A DNA stretch of 64,000 bases from JAKVBH01 sp049800955 (GTDB lineage: Bacteria; Pseudomonadota; Alphaproteobacteria; Rhodobacterales; Rhodobacteraceae), in the NCBI RefSeq assembly GCF_049800955.1, contig NZ_JBNAGA010000001.1, positions 1,364,001 to 1,428,000 on the forward strand. Direction: 5' to 3'. The first letter of the stretch is position 1; every line of letters begins with the position of its first letter. Both the position numbers and the translations under genes were made by a program. Positions 9,968-19,378 of this stretch are shown in pieces. Below the pieces are notes generated by a model, which worked only from the letters and a program-made list of their open reading frames with translations, did not search any database and was not told the DNA's origin.

Positions 9968-12900
9968 GTGACCCGCCCCAAGGGTGAGACAGTGACATCG
10001 GGGTCCGAAGATGCGGCTCCGGAGGATGTGGATACCGCGTCCTCAGACGCCCCGACGAAAGGTCGGCGGCGGGGGCGTCGCGTGGTGTTGTGGATGGGCG
10101 CTGTGGTGGTGCTGCTGGCTATGGCAGGCGCTGCGGCAGGCTGGGCGCTTCTGGGTCGGGCCATCGCGGCGCCCGATTGGGTGCGCAATCAGATCGAAGC
10201 GCGGCTTGATGCGGCGCTCCCGCAAGTCAGTATCGATATGGGCGCCATCACGCTTCAGGTGGATGAGGGGTTCAACCCGGCTGTCAGCATCGACAATGTG
10301 ACCGTCTCTGATCCCCTGAGCGGGCGGCCTCTGGTGAGCCTGACACGGCTCGATGCGGAGTTTTCGCGCCGCAATCTGCTGAGCGGTCAAGTGCGCGCCA
10401 AGCAGGTCAGCGCGGCGGGGTTGTTCTTGCAATTGCGCCGGGGGCGAGACGGGGCCTTTGATCTCTCTTTTGGCAGCGGTCTGAACCGCTCGGCGCCCGA
10501 TATGGCGGGGCTTTTGCGCCAATTTGATGCGGTGGTGGAAGATGCGCAGCTCGACGCGCTCCGTGAAGTCACGCTCAACGCGGTCACGCTGGAGTATCAA
10601 GACGCCGTCTCGGGGCGGTCGTGGTTGATTGACGGTGGCCGGATCGCATTGCGCCGCGACAGCGCGATGCTGTCTGCTTCCAGCGATTTCGCCTTGCTCA
10701 CGGGCGGGGCGGAGGCCGCGAGCGTCGCTCTGAACGCGACATCGCCTTTGGGCTCGCCCCAGATAGCCATTGGTGTCACGCTGACTGACATCCCGGCGGG
10801 CGACATCGCAACGCAAAGCAGCGCTCTGGAATGGCTGGGCGTTTTGCGCGCGCCGATCTCGGGCGCGTTGCGCACCGGGTTTGACGAAACTGGCGCATTG
10901 CAACCGCTCAACGCGACATTGCAGATAGGCCAAGGCGTTTTGCAACCCAACGATGCTGCGAAACCTGTTCCGTTCGAAGCGGCCCGCGCCTATTTCACCT
11001 ATGAACCGGCAACCCGCGCCTTTGATTTCTCGGAGGTCTCGGTCCGCAGTGATTGGGTCACGGGATCGGGCACAGGCACGGCCACGCTTGAGACAGAAGG
11101 CGCGGCTGGGCTTGCGGGGCTCACGGCGCAATTGCGCCTCAGTGATGTCAGCGCGAATCCCTTTGAGCTCTACGACGCACCGCGCCAGATTGATGACGCC
11201 ACCATGGCCTTGCATCTGGCGCTCGATCCCTTTGTTCTGCGACTGGGCCAGGTGACGGCGCAAAGCGGCGACGCCGCGCTCTTGGCTCAGGGCCGCGTGG
11301 TTGCAGATGATGAGGGCTGGAAGGTCAGCGCGATGGCGGAAGCAGAGACCGCAACGCCGGCGCAGGTCCTCAAATTCTGGCCGCAAACAGCGCTGAGCGG
11401 CACGCGGGACTGGATCGCGCGCAGCATTCCCGAAGCCGAGTTTCGCGATCTGCAATTTGTCCTGCGCGCCCGGGAAGGCGCCAAGCCTGACATCTATCTG
11501 GGCAGCAGCGTTCAAAAGGCGACGGTTCAATTCCTGCCCACCATGCCGCCTTTGCAGGATCTGACCGGACGTCTGACATTGGAAGACCACCGTTTGGTGG
11601 TCATTGCGGATCAGGCGGTTGTCCGGCCAGAAGAGGGCGGCGCGATTGAGGCTGATGGGACGAAATTCGTGCTGGCGGATGTCCGTGAAAAGAGCGGGCA
11701 GGCGCAGGTACATCTCAAAACGCAGAGCACCATCACAGCGGCCCTGTCGTTGATTGATGCCGAGCCTCTCGCCGTGATGCAAAAGGCCGATCGGCCTGTT
11801 GATCTGGCCGAAGGTCGCGCTGATTTGACGGGGCTCTTGTCCTTCGCGCTGGGGCGCGCTGACGGGCAGGAGGGGATCTCCGTGGCCTATGACGTCTCGG
11901 GCGCGTTGCGGAATGTGCGCTCGGATCAGATTGTTGCGGGACGGGAGATCGCGTCGGATCTGCTGGAGATCGACGTGACCCCCACAGATATCCGCATTGC
12001 CGGAGCGGGAACATTCGATGGCGTGCCGTTCGAAGGCGCATGGCAGAGCCCGATTGGCGCCGAACCCGCGACCTCGGTGGTCGAAGCGGATATCGAATTG
12101 TCCAGCGCGAGCCTTGCCGCGCTGAATGTGGATTTGCCAGAGGGTATGCTGGAGGGCCGCGGCCGTGGTCGTCTTGTCGTCGATTTGCCGCCCGGAGAGA
12201 CGCCCAGTTTTTCAGTCAGCACGGATTTGACCGGTCTGGGACTGCAGATCGCGCCCATCGGTTGGGCGCTCTCGCGCGGCGCAAAGGGGCGGCTGAGCCT
12301 TGCGGGCGCGTTGAGCCAACCCGTACGGGTGGACCGGATCGCGCTTGACGCGCCGGGGCTCGAGGCGTCCGGGCGCATCGGGTTGCAGGAGGGCGGCGGG
12401 CTGGATCGTCTGGAGCTGGACCGCGTACGCGTCGGCGGATGGCTGGATGGCCCGGTCACACTGGCCGGGCGCGGGGCGGGCCAACCTTTCGCCGTCGCGG
12501 TGCGCGGCGGGACCATTGATCTGCGCCGTGCCCCCTTTGGCGCCAGCGGCGGCGGTGTGAGCGCAGGCGGGGGCGGCGGTCCGTTGCGCATCGCGGTCGA
12601 CCGCTTGCAAATCACTGACACGCTCGCACTCACCGATTTTCTCGGCAATTTCGAGACGGGCCGCGGGCTTGTCGGCCCCTTTACCGCGCGCATCAACGGC
12701 GGGGCTGAGATCGAAGGGCAGGCCCGGGCCGAAGACCGGGGCACGGGTTTTGTCATCCGTGCCGAGGATGCAGGCGATGCGCTGCGCGATGCCGGGCTCT
12801 TTCGCAATCTCAGCGATGGGCGTTTGACCCTGCGCTTGCGGCCAACGGGCCAGCCGGGCACCTTTGATGGTGAGGCCACAATCAACGAGCCACGCCTGCG

Positions 12901-13315
12901 CAATGCGCCCGCCATTGCCGAGCTGCTCAATGCCGTGTCTGTGGTGGGCCTCCTGTCCCAGCTGAATGGCGAGGGGATCTACTTTCAGGAAGTCGAGGCG
13001 CGGTTCCGCCTCTCGCCCAGCCGGGTTATCCTGACATCCTCCAGCGCGGTTGGGCCATCCATGGGCATTTCGCTCGATGGGTTTTACGACATCGCGCGCG
13101 GCGAGATGGATATGCAAGGCGTGGTCTCGCCGCTCTATGCAGTCAACATTCTGGGCCGCGCCATCGCACGCAAGGGCGAGGGGCTGATTGGGTTCAACTT
13201 CAACATGACGGGCGCCGCATCTGATCCAACCGTTTCGGTCAATCCATTCTCCGCTTTGACACCGGGCATGTTCCGGGACATATTCCGCCGCCCACCTCCC
13301 ACCGTATCGGAATAA
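9968..13315 (+). CDS. Large AsmA/YhdP-like (AsmA superfamily) envelope protein
   Basis: A 1115-aa protein. A basic cytosolic N-terminus (ends near residue 38, GRRRGRR) is followed by one transmembrane helix (about 39-65). The rest is a long periplasmic beta-rich region with repeated LDNVTVSDP/LSLAG-like strands and a conserved C-terminal block (about 1000-1100, SSSAVGPSMGISLDGFYD then GVVSPLYAVN). This layout matches YhdP/TamB-type AsmA proteins, which form long lipid-conducting grooves between inner and outer membranes. The start is a GTG three codons before RPKGE. It is 2 bp from queA. Confidence 0.82.
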   Translation: MTRPKGETVTSGSEDAAPEDVDTASSDAPTKGRRRGRRVVLWMGAVVVLLAMAGAAAGWALLGRAIAAPDWVRNQIEARLDAALPQVSIDMGAITLQVDEGFNPAVSIDNVTVSDPLSGRPLVSLTRLDAEFSRRNLLSGQVRAKQVSAAGLFLQLRRGRDGAFDLSFGSGLNRSAPDMAGLLRQFDAVVEDAQLDALREVTLNAVTLEYQDAVSGRSWLIDGGRIALRRDSAMLSASSDFALLTGGAEAASVALNATSPLGSPQIAIGVTLTDIPAGDIATQSSALEWLGVLRAPISGALRTGFDETGALQPLNATLQIGQGVLQPNDAAKPVPFEAARAYFTYEPATRAFDFSEVSVRSDWVTGSGTGTATLETEGAAGLAGLTAQLRLSDVSANPFELYDAPRQIDDATMALHLALDPFVLRLGQVTAQSGDAALLAQGRVVADDEGWKVSAMAEAETATPAQVLKFWPQTALSGTRDWIARSIPEAEFRDLQFVLRAREGAKPDIYLGSSVQKATVQFLPTMPPLQDLTGRLTLEDHRLVVIADQAVVRPEEGGAIEADGTKFVLADVREKSGQAQVHLKTQSTITAALSLIDAEPLAVMQKADRPVDLAEGRADLTGLLSFALGRADGQEGISVAYDVSGALRNVRSDQIVAGREIASDLLEIDVTPTDIRIAGAGTFDGVPFEGAWQSPIGAEPATSVVEADIELSSASLAALNVDLPEGMLEGRGRGRLVVDLPPGETPSFSVSTDLTGLGLQIAPIGWALSRGAKGRLSLAGALSQPVRVDRIALDAPGLEASGRIGLQEGGGLDRLELDRVRVGGWLDGPVTLAGRGAGQPFAVAVRGGTIDLRRAPFGASGGGVSAGGGGGPLRIAVDRLQITDTLALTDFLGNFETGRGLVGPFTARINGGAEIEGQARAEDRGTGFVIRAEDAGDALRDAGLFRNLSDGRLTLRLRPTGQPGTFDGEATINEPRLRNAPAIAELLNAVSVVGLLSQLNGEGIYFQEVEARFRLSPSRVILTSSSAVGPSMGISLDGFYDIARGEMDMQGVVSPLYAVNILGRAIARKGEGLIGFNFNMTGAASDPTVSVNPFSALTPGMFRDIFRRPPPTVSE

Positions 13316-13317
13316 AA

Positions 13318-14367
13318 ATGCAGCTCAGCGATTTTGATTTTGACCTGCCCGAAGCCCTCATTGCCACACGGCCCGCCCGGCCGCGTTCCTCGGCGCGCTT
13401 GCTGGTGGCCCAAGGACGCGAGGGGAGCCGAGATCTGCATGTTTTCGATTTACCGGACGTTCTGGAGCCCGGCGACAGGTTGGTCTTGAACGACACGAAA
13501 GTGATCCCCGCGCGTCTGCGCGGCCTGCGCGAGCGCGCAGGAACGGACGGGGCCAAGATGGAGGTCACGCTTCTGGAGCCGCAGGCGGAAGGCACATGGT
13601 CGGCCCTCATCAAGCCGTTGAAAAAAGTGCGCGAAGGCGAAACCATCCGCTTTTCCGACGATTTGTCCGCGACGCTGGAGGCCAAGGCAGAAGGTCAGGG
13701 GCTCTTGCGTTTTGACCTGACGGGCGATGATTTCGATTCTGCGCTCAATGCGGCAGGTGCGATGCCGCTACCCCCTTATATCGAGGCCAAACGGCCCGCT
13801 GATGCGCAGGATCGCATCGATTATCAAACCATCTGGGCGCGTCACACAGGCGCCGTCGCAGCGCCCACGGCCTCGTTGCATTTCGATGACGCGCTCATGC
13901 GCGCATTGGCGGCGCGAGGGGTCGAGATCAGCTATGTGACGCTGCATGTGGGAGCGGGTACGTTTTTGCCCGTGAAGGTCGATGACGTCACAACCCACAA
14001 GATGCATGCGGAATGGGGGCAGGTGAGTGCCCAGGCGGCTCAGGCCATGGCAACAACCAAAGCCGCGGGCCGCCGTGTGATCCCCGTGGGCACAACGGCC
14101 CTGCGTCTGATTGAGAGCGCGGCGCGGGAGACAGGCGCGATTGCGCCCTTTAAAGGTGAGACGGATATCTTCATCTATCCCGGATTTGAGTTCCGCGTGG
14201 CCGATGGCTTGATGACGAATTTTCACCTGCCCAAATCGACCCTGATGATGCTTGTCTCGGCTTTGATGGGCCGCGAGCGCATGATGGCGCTCTACGCTCA
14301 CGCAATCTCAGGGAAATACAGGTTTTTCAGCTACGGAGATGCGTCGCTCTTGCTCCCGAACGCCTAG
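13318..14367 (+). CDS. queA: S-adenosylmethionine:tRNA ribosyltransferase-isomerase
   Basis: A 349-aa protein of full family length. It begins LSDFDFDLPEALIATRPARP and carries RLVLNDTKVIPARL, HVGAGTFLPVK and GTTALRLIES, all standard QueA blocks. It transfers the ribosyl part of SAM to preQ1 at tRNA position 34, giving epoxyqueuosine. It directly follows the AsmA-like gene and overlaps the convergent dksA-like gene by 4 bp at its 3' end. No other queuosine gene is in the window. Confidence 0.95.
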   Translation: MQLSDFDFDLPEALIATRPARPRSSARLLVAQGREGSRDLHVFDLPDVLEPGDRLVLNDTKVIPARLRGLRERAGTDGAKMEVTLLEPQAEGTWSALIKPLKKVREGETIRFSDDLSATLEAKAEGQGLLRFDLTGDDFDSALNAAGAMPLPPYIEAKRPADAQDRIDYQTIWARHTGAVAAPTASLHFDDALMRALAARGVEISYVTLHVGAGTFLPVKVDDVTTHKMHAEWGQVSAQAAQAMATTKAAGRRVIPVGTTALRLIESAARETGAIAPFKGETDIFIYPGFEFRVADGLMTNFHLPKSTLMMLVSALMGRERMMALYAHAISGKYRFFSYGDASLLLPNA

Positions 14368-14699
14368 CCTGTCGCGCAGGAAATGCAACGCCGTGTGCTG
14401 GGATCAAAGAGCATCCTTTGCTCCGCAATGGCCTCACCGCAATCCTCGCAAAATCCGAAATCGGGATCGGTCTCCAGTCTGGACAGGGCATCGCGCAACC
14501 GCTGGACCTCAGCATCGCGCCGCATTTGCGTGGCCTTGGCCATGGATTGCCCCAAAAGCGCGTCCTGGCGAGAGAGCCGCCCCACGGCCTGTTGATCCAG
14601 CGTCACGACGGATTGAGCCTCGGCCCCTAACGCGTTTTCCTCCGTCAATTCCGCCAGCCGGGCGGCTATGCGTGCGCGGATTTGAGCTTGCGTGACCAT
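14364..14699 (-). CDS. DksA/TraR family zinc-finger regulator, short form
   Basis: A 111-aa protein. An N-terminal helical region (about 1-70) precedes a C4 zinc finger, CEDC at about 84-87 and CISC near 106-109. It is shorter than E. coli DksA (151 aa), as is usual for secondary DksA-like proteins. Such proteins enter the RNA polymerase secondary channel and can modulate transcription with or without ppGpp. It diverges from cysE and overlaps the queA 3' end by 4 bp. Confidence 0.85.
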   Translation of the reverse strand: MVTQAQIRARIAARLAELTEENALGAEAQSVVTLDQQAVGRLSRQDALLGQSMAKATQMRRDAEVQRLRDALSRLETDPDFGFCEDCGEAIAEQRMLFDPSTRRCISCATG

Positions 14700-14790
14700 G
14701 TCTGATGGGCTCCATCACAGCTTAATATTTGGTCTGCCGGGACCGCGGTGTTATATACATCCCAGCCAACCCAACCACCGGAAGCATGAC

Positions 14791-15603
14791 ATGGCCTATA
14801 CAGACACGCAAATCCGCGAAATGGATCCCGTCTGGGTGCGGATTCTCAGGGAAGCAGAGGAGGCCGTTCAGGATGAGCCTCTCTTGGGAGGGCTGGTCCA
14901 TCAAAGCGTGTTGCATCACACGTCGCTGGAACGTGCGCTGAGTTACCGTATTGCGCTCAAGCTGGCGTCAGGCGAAATGTCGGAGCAATTGCTGCGGGAA
15001 ATCGCGGATGAGGCTTATGCCAGCGATCCCGGTATCGGTCTTGCGGCGCGTGCCGATATCGCGGCCGTCTATGATCGTGATCCGGCATGCCACAGATTCC
15101 TGCAACCGCTGCTCTTCTTCAAAGGCTTTCAGGCGGTGCAAGCCTATCGCATTGGCCACTGGCTGTGGCGCGAGGGCCGGTTGGATATGTCCTATTTCAT
15201 TCAGATGCGCGTCTCGGAAGTATTTGGCATCGATATTCATCCCGCCGCGCGGATCGGGCAGGGGATCATGATCGACCATGCCCATTCTATCGTGATCGGT
15301 GAGACGGCGGTTGTGGGAGACAATGTCTCCATGCTGCATTCCGTGACGCTCGGGGGTACGGGCAAGGAAGAAGAAGACCGTCACCCCAAGATTGGCGACG
15401 GCGTTCTGATTGGCGCAGGGGCCAAGGTGCTGGGCAATATCCATGTCGGAAATTGCTCCCGGATTGCCGCGGGCTCTGTTGTTCTGGCCGAGGTGCCGCC
15501 CTGCAAGACCGTGGCAGGCGTGCCCGCCAAAATCGTGGGCGAGGCCGGCTGCGATCAGCCTTCCATGAGCATGGATCAGATATTGCGCGGCTGCGGCGGG
15601 TGA
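14791..15603 (+). CDS. cysE: Serine O-acetyltransferase
   Basis: A 270-aa protein. The N-terminal helical SAT domain (about 1-140) is followed by a left-handed beta-helix of hexapeptide repeats (IDIHPAARIGQGIMIDHAHS, then GDNVSMLHSVTLGGTGKE) with the catalytic His/Asp in DHAHS. The C-terminal tail ends after a VAGVPAKIVG block. It makes O-acetylserine for cysteine synthesis. The open frame extends upstream, but the ATG at 14791 follows GGAAG and matches the family start. The last 28 bp overlap the convergent membrane-protein gene. Confidence 0.93.
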   Translation: MAYTDTQIREMDPVWVRILREAEEAVQDEPLLGGLVHQSVLHHTSLERALSYRIALKLASGEMSEQLLREIADEAYASDPGIGLAARADIAAVYDRDPACHRFLQPLLFFKGFQAVQAYRIGHWLWREGRLDMSYFIQMRVSEVFGIDIHPAARIGQGIMIDHAHSIVIGETAVVGDNVSMLHSVTLGGTGKEEEDRHPKIGDGVLIGAGAKVLGNIHVGNCSRIAAGSVVLAEVPPCKTVAGVPAKIVGEAGCDQPSMSMDQILRGCGG

Positions 15604-15902
15604 GGCACGATCTTCGGCCGCATCGCCATCTTCCAACGGCGCCAGCGTAGCACGATCGCGCCAAAGGACATCGCGATATAAAACCCCTGAATGAGTGCGG
15701 CGGACAAGTTGAAGTCCGCCCACAAGCTCGCCAGAACACAGCTTGAGGCGACGAGCACCATCGCGAAATACAAAGGCCGTGTACTGTCGAGCTTGCCAAG
15801 GCTCAGGCAGAGGAAGGCAACAACATATATCGCGAATCCGATCAGCCCGAGGGCGCGGCAGAGAGTTTCCAAATCAAAGGAAGAAAAGTCGTAAGCAATC
15901 AT
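15576..15902 (-). CDS. CBU_0592-like small membrane protein
   Basis: About 108 aa with three predicted transmembrane segments (around LIGFAIYVVAFLCLSLG, PLYFAMVLVASSCVLASL and LIQGFYIAMSFGAIVL) and a basic C-terminus. The arrangement, with an aromatic/charged residue set between helices, matches the CBU_0592 family of small integral membrane proteins of unknown function. The start was placed at the MIAYDF ATG; the longer frame begins in non-conserved sequence. It overlaps cysE at the 3' end on the opposite strand. Confidence 0.65.
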   Translation of the reverse strand: MIAYDFSSFDLETLCRALGLIGFAIYVVAFLCLSLGKLDSTRPLYFAMVLVASSCVLASLWADFNLSAALIQGFYIAMSFGAIVLRWRRWKMAMRPKIVPHPPQPRNI

Positions 15903-16093
15903 TTGTGTCTCAATGGTTAGAAGATGTCGGAAAAACCGAAAAAACATACCTATCAATGAGAGCGAGCCTAGGCGGAATTGCGCTTGACGTCAGGTGAGGT
16001 ATTCCAGACCTCATGGCTTTTTGCCCGCTGATACAAGAGATCACCGGGCGGAGGGTGCCTGTCAGAGTCTGTTGATTTGGCAGAATTTGGATG

Positions 16094-17410
16094 TCAGGCG
16101 AGAAGCGCCAGCGGGTTTTCCAAACCATCCTTGATGGCCGCCAGGAGCTCAGCCCCCAAAGCGCCATCGATAACACGGTGATCCACCGACAATGTCACTG
16201 ACATCACGGTGGCCACGCCCAAAGCGCCGTTTTCCTGAACCACGGGCTTTTTGATGCCTGCGCCCACGGCCAGAATGGCGCCATGGGGCGGATTGATCAC
16301 GGCGTCAAAGTTCTCGATGCCCATCATCCCGAGGTTGGAGATGGCAAAGCTGCCGCCCTGATATTCATGGGGGGCGAGCTTGCGGTCGCGCGCCCGCGCG
16401 GCGAGGTCCTTCATCTCGGCGGACAGGCTGGAGAGGGACTTTTGATGGGCGTCTTTCAGCACAGGCGTGAAAAGCCCGCCCTCAATCGCCACGGCCACGG
16501 CCACATCTGAGGGCGTGAGTTGCAAGATACGGTCACCCGCCCAGACAGCATTGGCCGCAGGCACCTGTTGCAGAGCGTTGGCACAGGCCTTGATGATGAA
16601 ATCATTCACCGACAGTTTCACACCGCGCGCCGACAATTGCGCGTTGAGCTCTGCGCGAAAGGCCAGCAGCGCATCAAGCTGGATGTCGCGTCGCAGATAG
16701 AAATGCGGAATGTCCTGTTTGGCCTCGGTCAGCCGTGCGGCAATGGTTTTGCGCATGCCATCAAGAGGCACCTCGGTGAACTCGCGGCCCTCGAAGATGG
16801 CGGCGATCTTGCCCGCGTCTTGCGGGGCTTTTGGCGTGGTTGGGGCCAGTTGGGGTTCTGCAGCGGGCGCTGGTGTCGTCGCACGCGCTTGAGGCACAGC
16901 GCTCTGCGCGCTGGGATCGGCCGCCTCGACATCTGCCTTCACGATTCGACCCCGTGGCCCGGACCCGACGATCTGGCTCAGATCCAGCCCCTTTTGCTCC
17001 GCAATCCTGCGTGCGAGCGGGGAGGCGAAGACGCGACCTGCCCGGGCAGCGTCGGGATCCGGGCGCGGAGCGGGGGCCGGACGCGGAGTGGGTGCCGGTG
17101 ATGCGGCTGCGGCTGGCGGCGCTGCCTCTGCGGGCGCGGGTGTATTGGCAATATCATCGGCGCTTTCGCCGTCTTCGAGCAACACGGCGATGGCGGTATT
17201 GACCTTCACATCCGCAGTGCCCTCGGCGATCAGAATCTGCCCAATCACACCCTCATCCACAGCCTCGAATTCCATCGTGGCTTTGTCCGTCTCGATCTCG
17301 GCAATCACATCGCCGGAGCTCACCGCATCACCTTCTTTCACGTGCCATTTGGCAAGGGTGCCCTCTTCCATCGTGGGGGACAGGGCGGGCATCAGGATTT
17401 CTATGGGCAT
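16094..17410 (-). CDS. pdhC: Pyruvate dehydrogenase E2, dihydrolipoamide acetyltransferase
   Basis: A 438-aa protein with one lipoyl domain (1-80, lipoyl-Lys in ETDKATMEF), an Ala/Pro-rich linker, a peripheral-subunit-binding domain (about 128-165, FASPLARRIAEQKG) and a catalytic domain (about 205-438). The catalytic motif is DHRVIDGALG near the C-terminus. It transfers acetyl from lipoamide to CoA in the pyruvate dehydrogenase complex. It is the last gene of the minus-strand pdh operon. No lipoamide dehydrogenase follows; 15903-16093 shows no gene. Confidence 0.95.
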   Translation of the reverse strand: MPIEILMPALSPTMEEGTLAKWHVKEGDAVSSGDVIAEIETDKATMEFEAVDEGVIGQILIAEGTADVKVNTAIAVLLEDGESADDIANTPAPAEAAPPAAAASPAPTPRPAPAPRPDPDAARAGRVFASPLARRIAEQKGLDLSQIVGSGPRGRIVKADVEAADPSAQSAVPQARATTPAPAAEPQLAPTTPKAPQDAGKIAAIFEGREFTEVPLDGMRKTIAARLTEAKQDIPHFYLRRDIQLDALLAFRAELNAQLSARGVKLSVNDFIIKACANALQQVPAANAVWAGDRILQLTPSDVAVAVAIEGGLFTPVLKDAHQKSLSSLSAEMKDLAARARDRKLAPHEYQGGSFAISNLGMMGIENFDAVINPPHGAILAVGAGIKKPVVQENGALGVATVMSVTLSVDHRVIDGALGAELLAAIKDGLENPLALLA

Positions 17411-17435
17411 GAGACACTTCCTGTGGCGGGTGTGG

Positions 17436-17487
17436 GAGCGAGGGGCCAGCCCCTCGCGCTCCCCGAGGTATTTCGAGGCAAAAGAAG
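17436..17487 (+). repeat. Intergenic hairpin plus purine tail (diverged repeat copy)
   Basis: A strong stem (GAGCGAGGGGC / GCCCCTCGC plus GCTC, one bulge, 17436-17461) is followed by CCCCGAGGTATTTCGAGGCA and AAAGAAG. The order of hairpin, GTATTT and AAGAAG tail resembles the elements at 1651 and 61215. It sits in the 84-bp gap between pdhB and pdhC, on the opposite strand to both, so as RNA it would also fold in the pdh transcript. Confidence 0.45.
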
Positions 17488-17494
17488 GGCGGGA

Positions 17495-18865
17495 CTAGCG
17501 ATATGTGACCTTTTTCACGGCATCGATCACTTCCTGAGTTGTTACGAGCGCGTGCTTTTCGAGATTGGCGGCATAGGGCATGGGCACATCCTTACCGGTC
17601 AGATTGAGAACCGGCGCGTCGAGGTAATCGAAGGCGCGCTCCATGATCGTGGCCGAGATGTGGTTGCCAATGGCGCCCACAGGCCAGCCTTCCTCGATTG
17701 TGATGCATCGATTGGTTTTCATCACGGAAGCAAGCACTGTGTCGTAGTCGATGGGGCGCAGGGTCCGCAGGTCGATGACTTCCGCGCTGATACCGTCTGC
17801 CGCCAGTGTCTCGGCGGCCTCCAGCGCGTATTGCATGCCAATGCCGAAGGAGACGAGCGTCACATCGCTGCCTTGGCGCCAGATCCGGGCCTTGCCGAAG
17901 GGAATTGTGAGATCGTCGAGTTCGGGAACGTCGAAGCTGCGTCCGTACAAGATCTCGTTTTCGAGAAAGATCACGGGATTGGGATCGCGGATGGCGGTCT
18001 TGAGCAGGCCCTTCGCGTCAGACGCAGAATAGGGCATGACGACCTTGAGCCCGGGGATATGGGCATACCAGGCGGCGTAGTCCTGGCTGTGCTGTGCACC
18101 GACGCGGGCGGCCGCGCCATTGGGCCCCCGGAACACGATGGGGCAGCCCATCTGGCCACCGGACATGTAGAGTGTCTTCGCGGCGGAATTGATAATCTGA
18201 TCAATGGCCTGCATGGCGAAGTTAAACGTCATGAATTCCACAATCGGATTAAGGCCCCCAAAGGCAGCCCCCACGGCGATCCCGGTGAAGCCGTGCTCCG
18301 TGATGGGGGTATCGATGACGCGGCGGGCACCAAATTCGTCCAGCAAGCCCTGGCTGATCTTGTAGGCGCCCTGGTATTCCGCGACCTCTTCGCCCATGAG
18401 GAAGACCTCTGGCGTGCGCCGCATTTCCTCGGCCATGGCATCACGCAGCGCTTCGCGGACGGTCTGCTGTTTTATGGCTGTGCCTTCGGGCCAGTCGGGT
18501 TCTGGGGCTGTGGCCGTCGGGGCCGGCGCATCTGGCGCAGGAACAGGTGAGGCTGGTGCAGTTGTGGGGGCCGCTGCAGGCACGCTCGGGGCAGGCTGCG
18601 CGCTGGCGGCGGGGATCTCTTCGCCATCTTCCACCAAAATGGCGATTGGCGTGTTGACCTTCACATCGGCCGTGCCCTCGGCGATCAGGATCTTGCCCAT
18701 GACGCCTTCGTCAACAGCTTCGAATTCCATCGTGGCCTTGTCGGTCTCGATCTCAGCGATGATGTCGCCGGAGGAGACCGCGTCTCCTTCTTTGACAAGC
18801 CATTTGGCGAGCGTGCCTTCTTCCATCGTGGGCGAGAGGGCGGGCATGAGGATCTCTGTGGTCAT
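17495..18865 (-). CDS. pdhB: Pyruvate dehydrogenase E1 beta subunit with lipoyl domain
   Basis: A 456-aa protein. An N-terminal lipoyl domain (1-80, Lys in ETDKATMEF) is joined by an Ala/Pro linker to a full E1 beta domain (from about 130, TVREALRDAMAEEMRR, through EYQGAYKISQGLLDEFG and FRGPNGAAARVGAQHSQDY). Lipoylated E1 beta is typical of alphaproteobacterial PDH complexes. With PdhA it decarboxylates pyruvate using TPP. The start is the ATG at 18863-18865; the longer open frame overlaps the upstream membrane-protein gene and is not family-like. Confidence 0.94.
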   Translation of the reverse strand: MTTEILMPALSPTMEEGTLAKWLVKEGDAVSSGDIIAEIETDKATMEFEAVDEGVMGKILIAEGTADVKVNTPIAILVEDGEEIPAASAQPAPSVPAAAPTTAPASPVPAPDAPAPTATAPEPDWPEGTAIKQQTVREALRDAMAEEMRRTPEVFLMGEEVAEYQGAYKISQGLLDEFGARRVIDTPITEHGFTGIAVGAAFGGLNPIVEFMTFNFAMQAIDQIINSAAKTLYMSGGQMGCPIVFRGPNGAAARVGAQHSQDYAAWYAHIPGLKVVMPYSASDAKGLLKTAIRDPNPVIFLENEILYGRSFDVPELDDLTIPFGKARIWRQGSDVTLVSFGIGMQYALEAAETLAADGISAEVIDLRTLRPIDYDTVLASVMKTNRCITIEEGWPVGAIGNHISATIMERAFDYLDAPVLNLTGKDVPMPYAANLEKHALVTTQEVIDAVKKVTYR

Positions 18866-18875
18866 GATATTTACC

Positions 18876-19364
18876 TCACAAAGCCGGAGAAAGTGACACC
18901 AACCCGAGCGCCAGCCCGCTGCCGATGAGCAAAATGATGAGTTGCATGCCGATATTGGCGATGAGCGCGGCGCGGAAGGCGACAGGGTGCCCATCCACGG
19001 TTTCGACCAGTCGCGACATGACCCAAGCAGTGAGCAGGGTCAGAAGTGCGAGCGTGACATATTCGGTCAGCCAGTGGTTCAGCAGAGCCCACGGTCCGGA
19101 GGCATTGAACTCTGCCGCGATCTGCGCGAGATCGGCTGTGTCGCCTGCCGCTGCGATGGCAGATCGCACTTGAGCCCCAATGATGAAGGTCAGGGTGGCG
19201 TTCACAATGAGATAGATGATCCCAAACGTCAGAAGAATGCCAAAAACAGGTGACAATTCCGGCGTTTGCTTTATCCCAAACCGAAAGATGAGATACACCA
19301 GTACCGCTTGTACGGCGGAATAGAGAGCCACCAGAAAAAGGCTCATGACAATGGTTACGATCAT
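18876..19364 (-). CDS. Unknown four-helix membrane protein inside the pdh operon
   Basis: A 162-aa protein I do not recognise. It has four hydrophobic segments (about 2-24, 40-63, 97-118 and 130-156) and a hydrophilic stretch between helices 2 and 3 (about 64-95). There are no Cys residues and no catalytic motif. It starts 14 bp after pdhA and stops 10 bp before pdhB, so it is cotranscribed with both. The reading frame is clean, with codon use like its neighbours. Function is unknown; membrane recruitment or metabolite passage linked to PDH would be speculation. Confidence 0.75.
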   Translation of the reverse strand: MIVTIVMSLFLVALYSAVQAVLVYLIFRFGIKQTPELSPVFGILLTFGIIYLIVNATLTFIIGAQVRSAIAAAGDTADLAQIAAEFNASGPWALLNHWLTEYVTLALLTLLTAWVMSRLVETVDGHPVAFRAALIANIGMQLIILLIGSGLALGLVSLSPAL

Positions 19365-19378
19365 GGTGGGATGTGTTC

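Noticed and set aside
10043..11782. A 579-aa minus-strand frame within the AsmA-like gene
   Set aside because: Antisense shadow; no domain, and the sense frame has a clear membrane segment and family layout.
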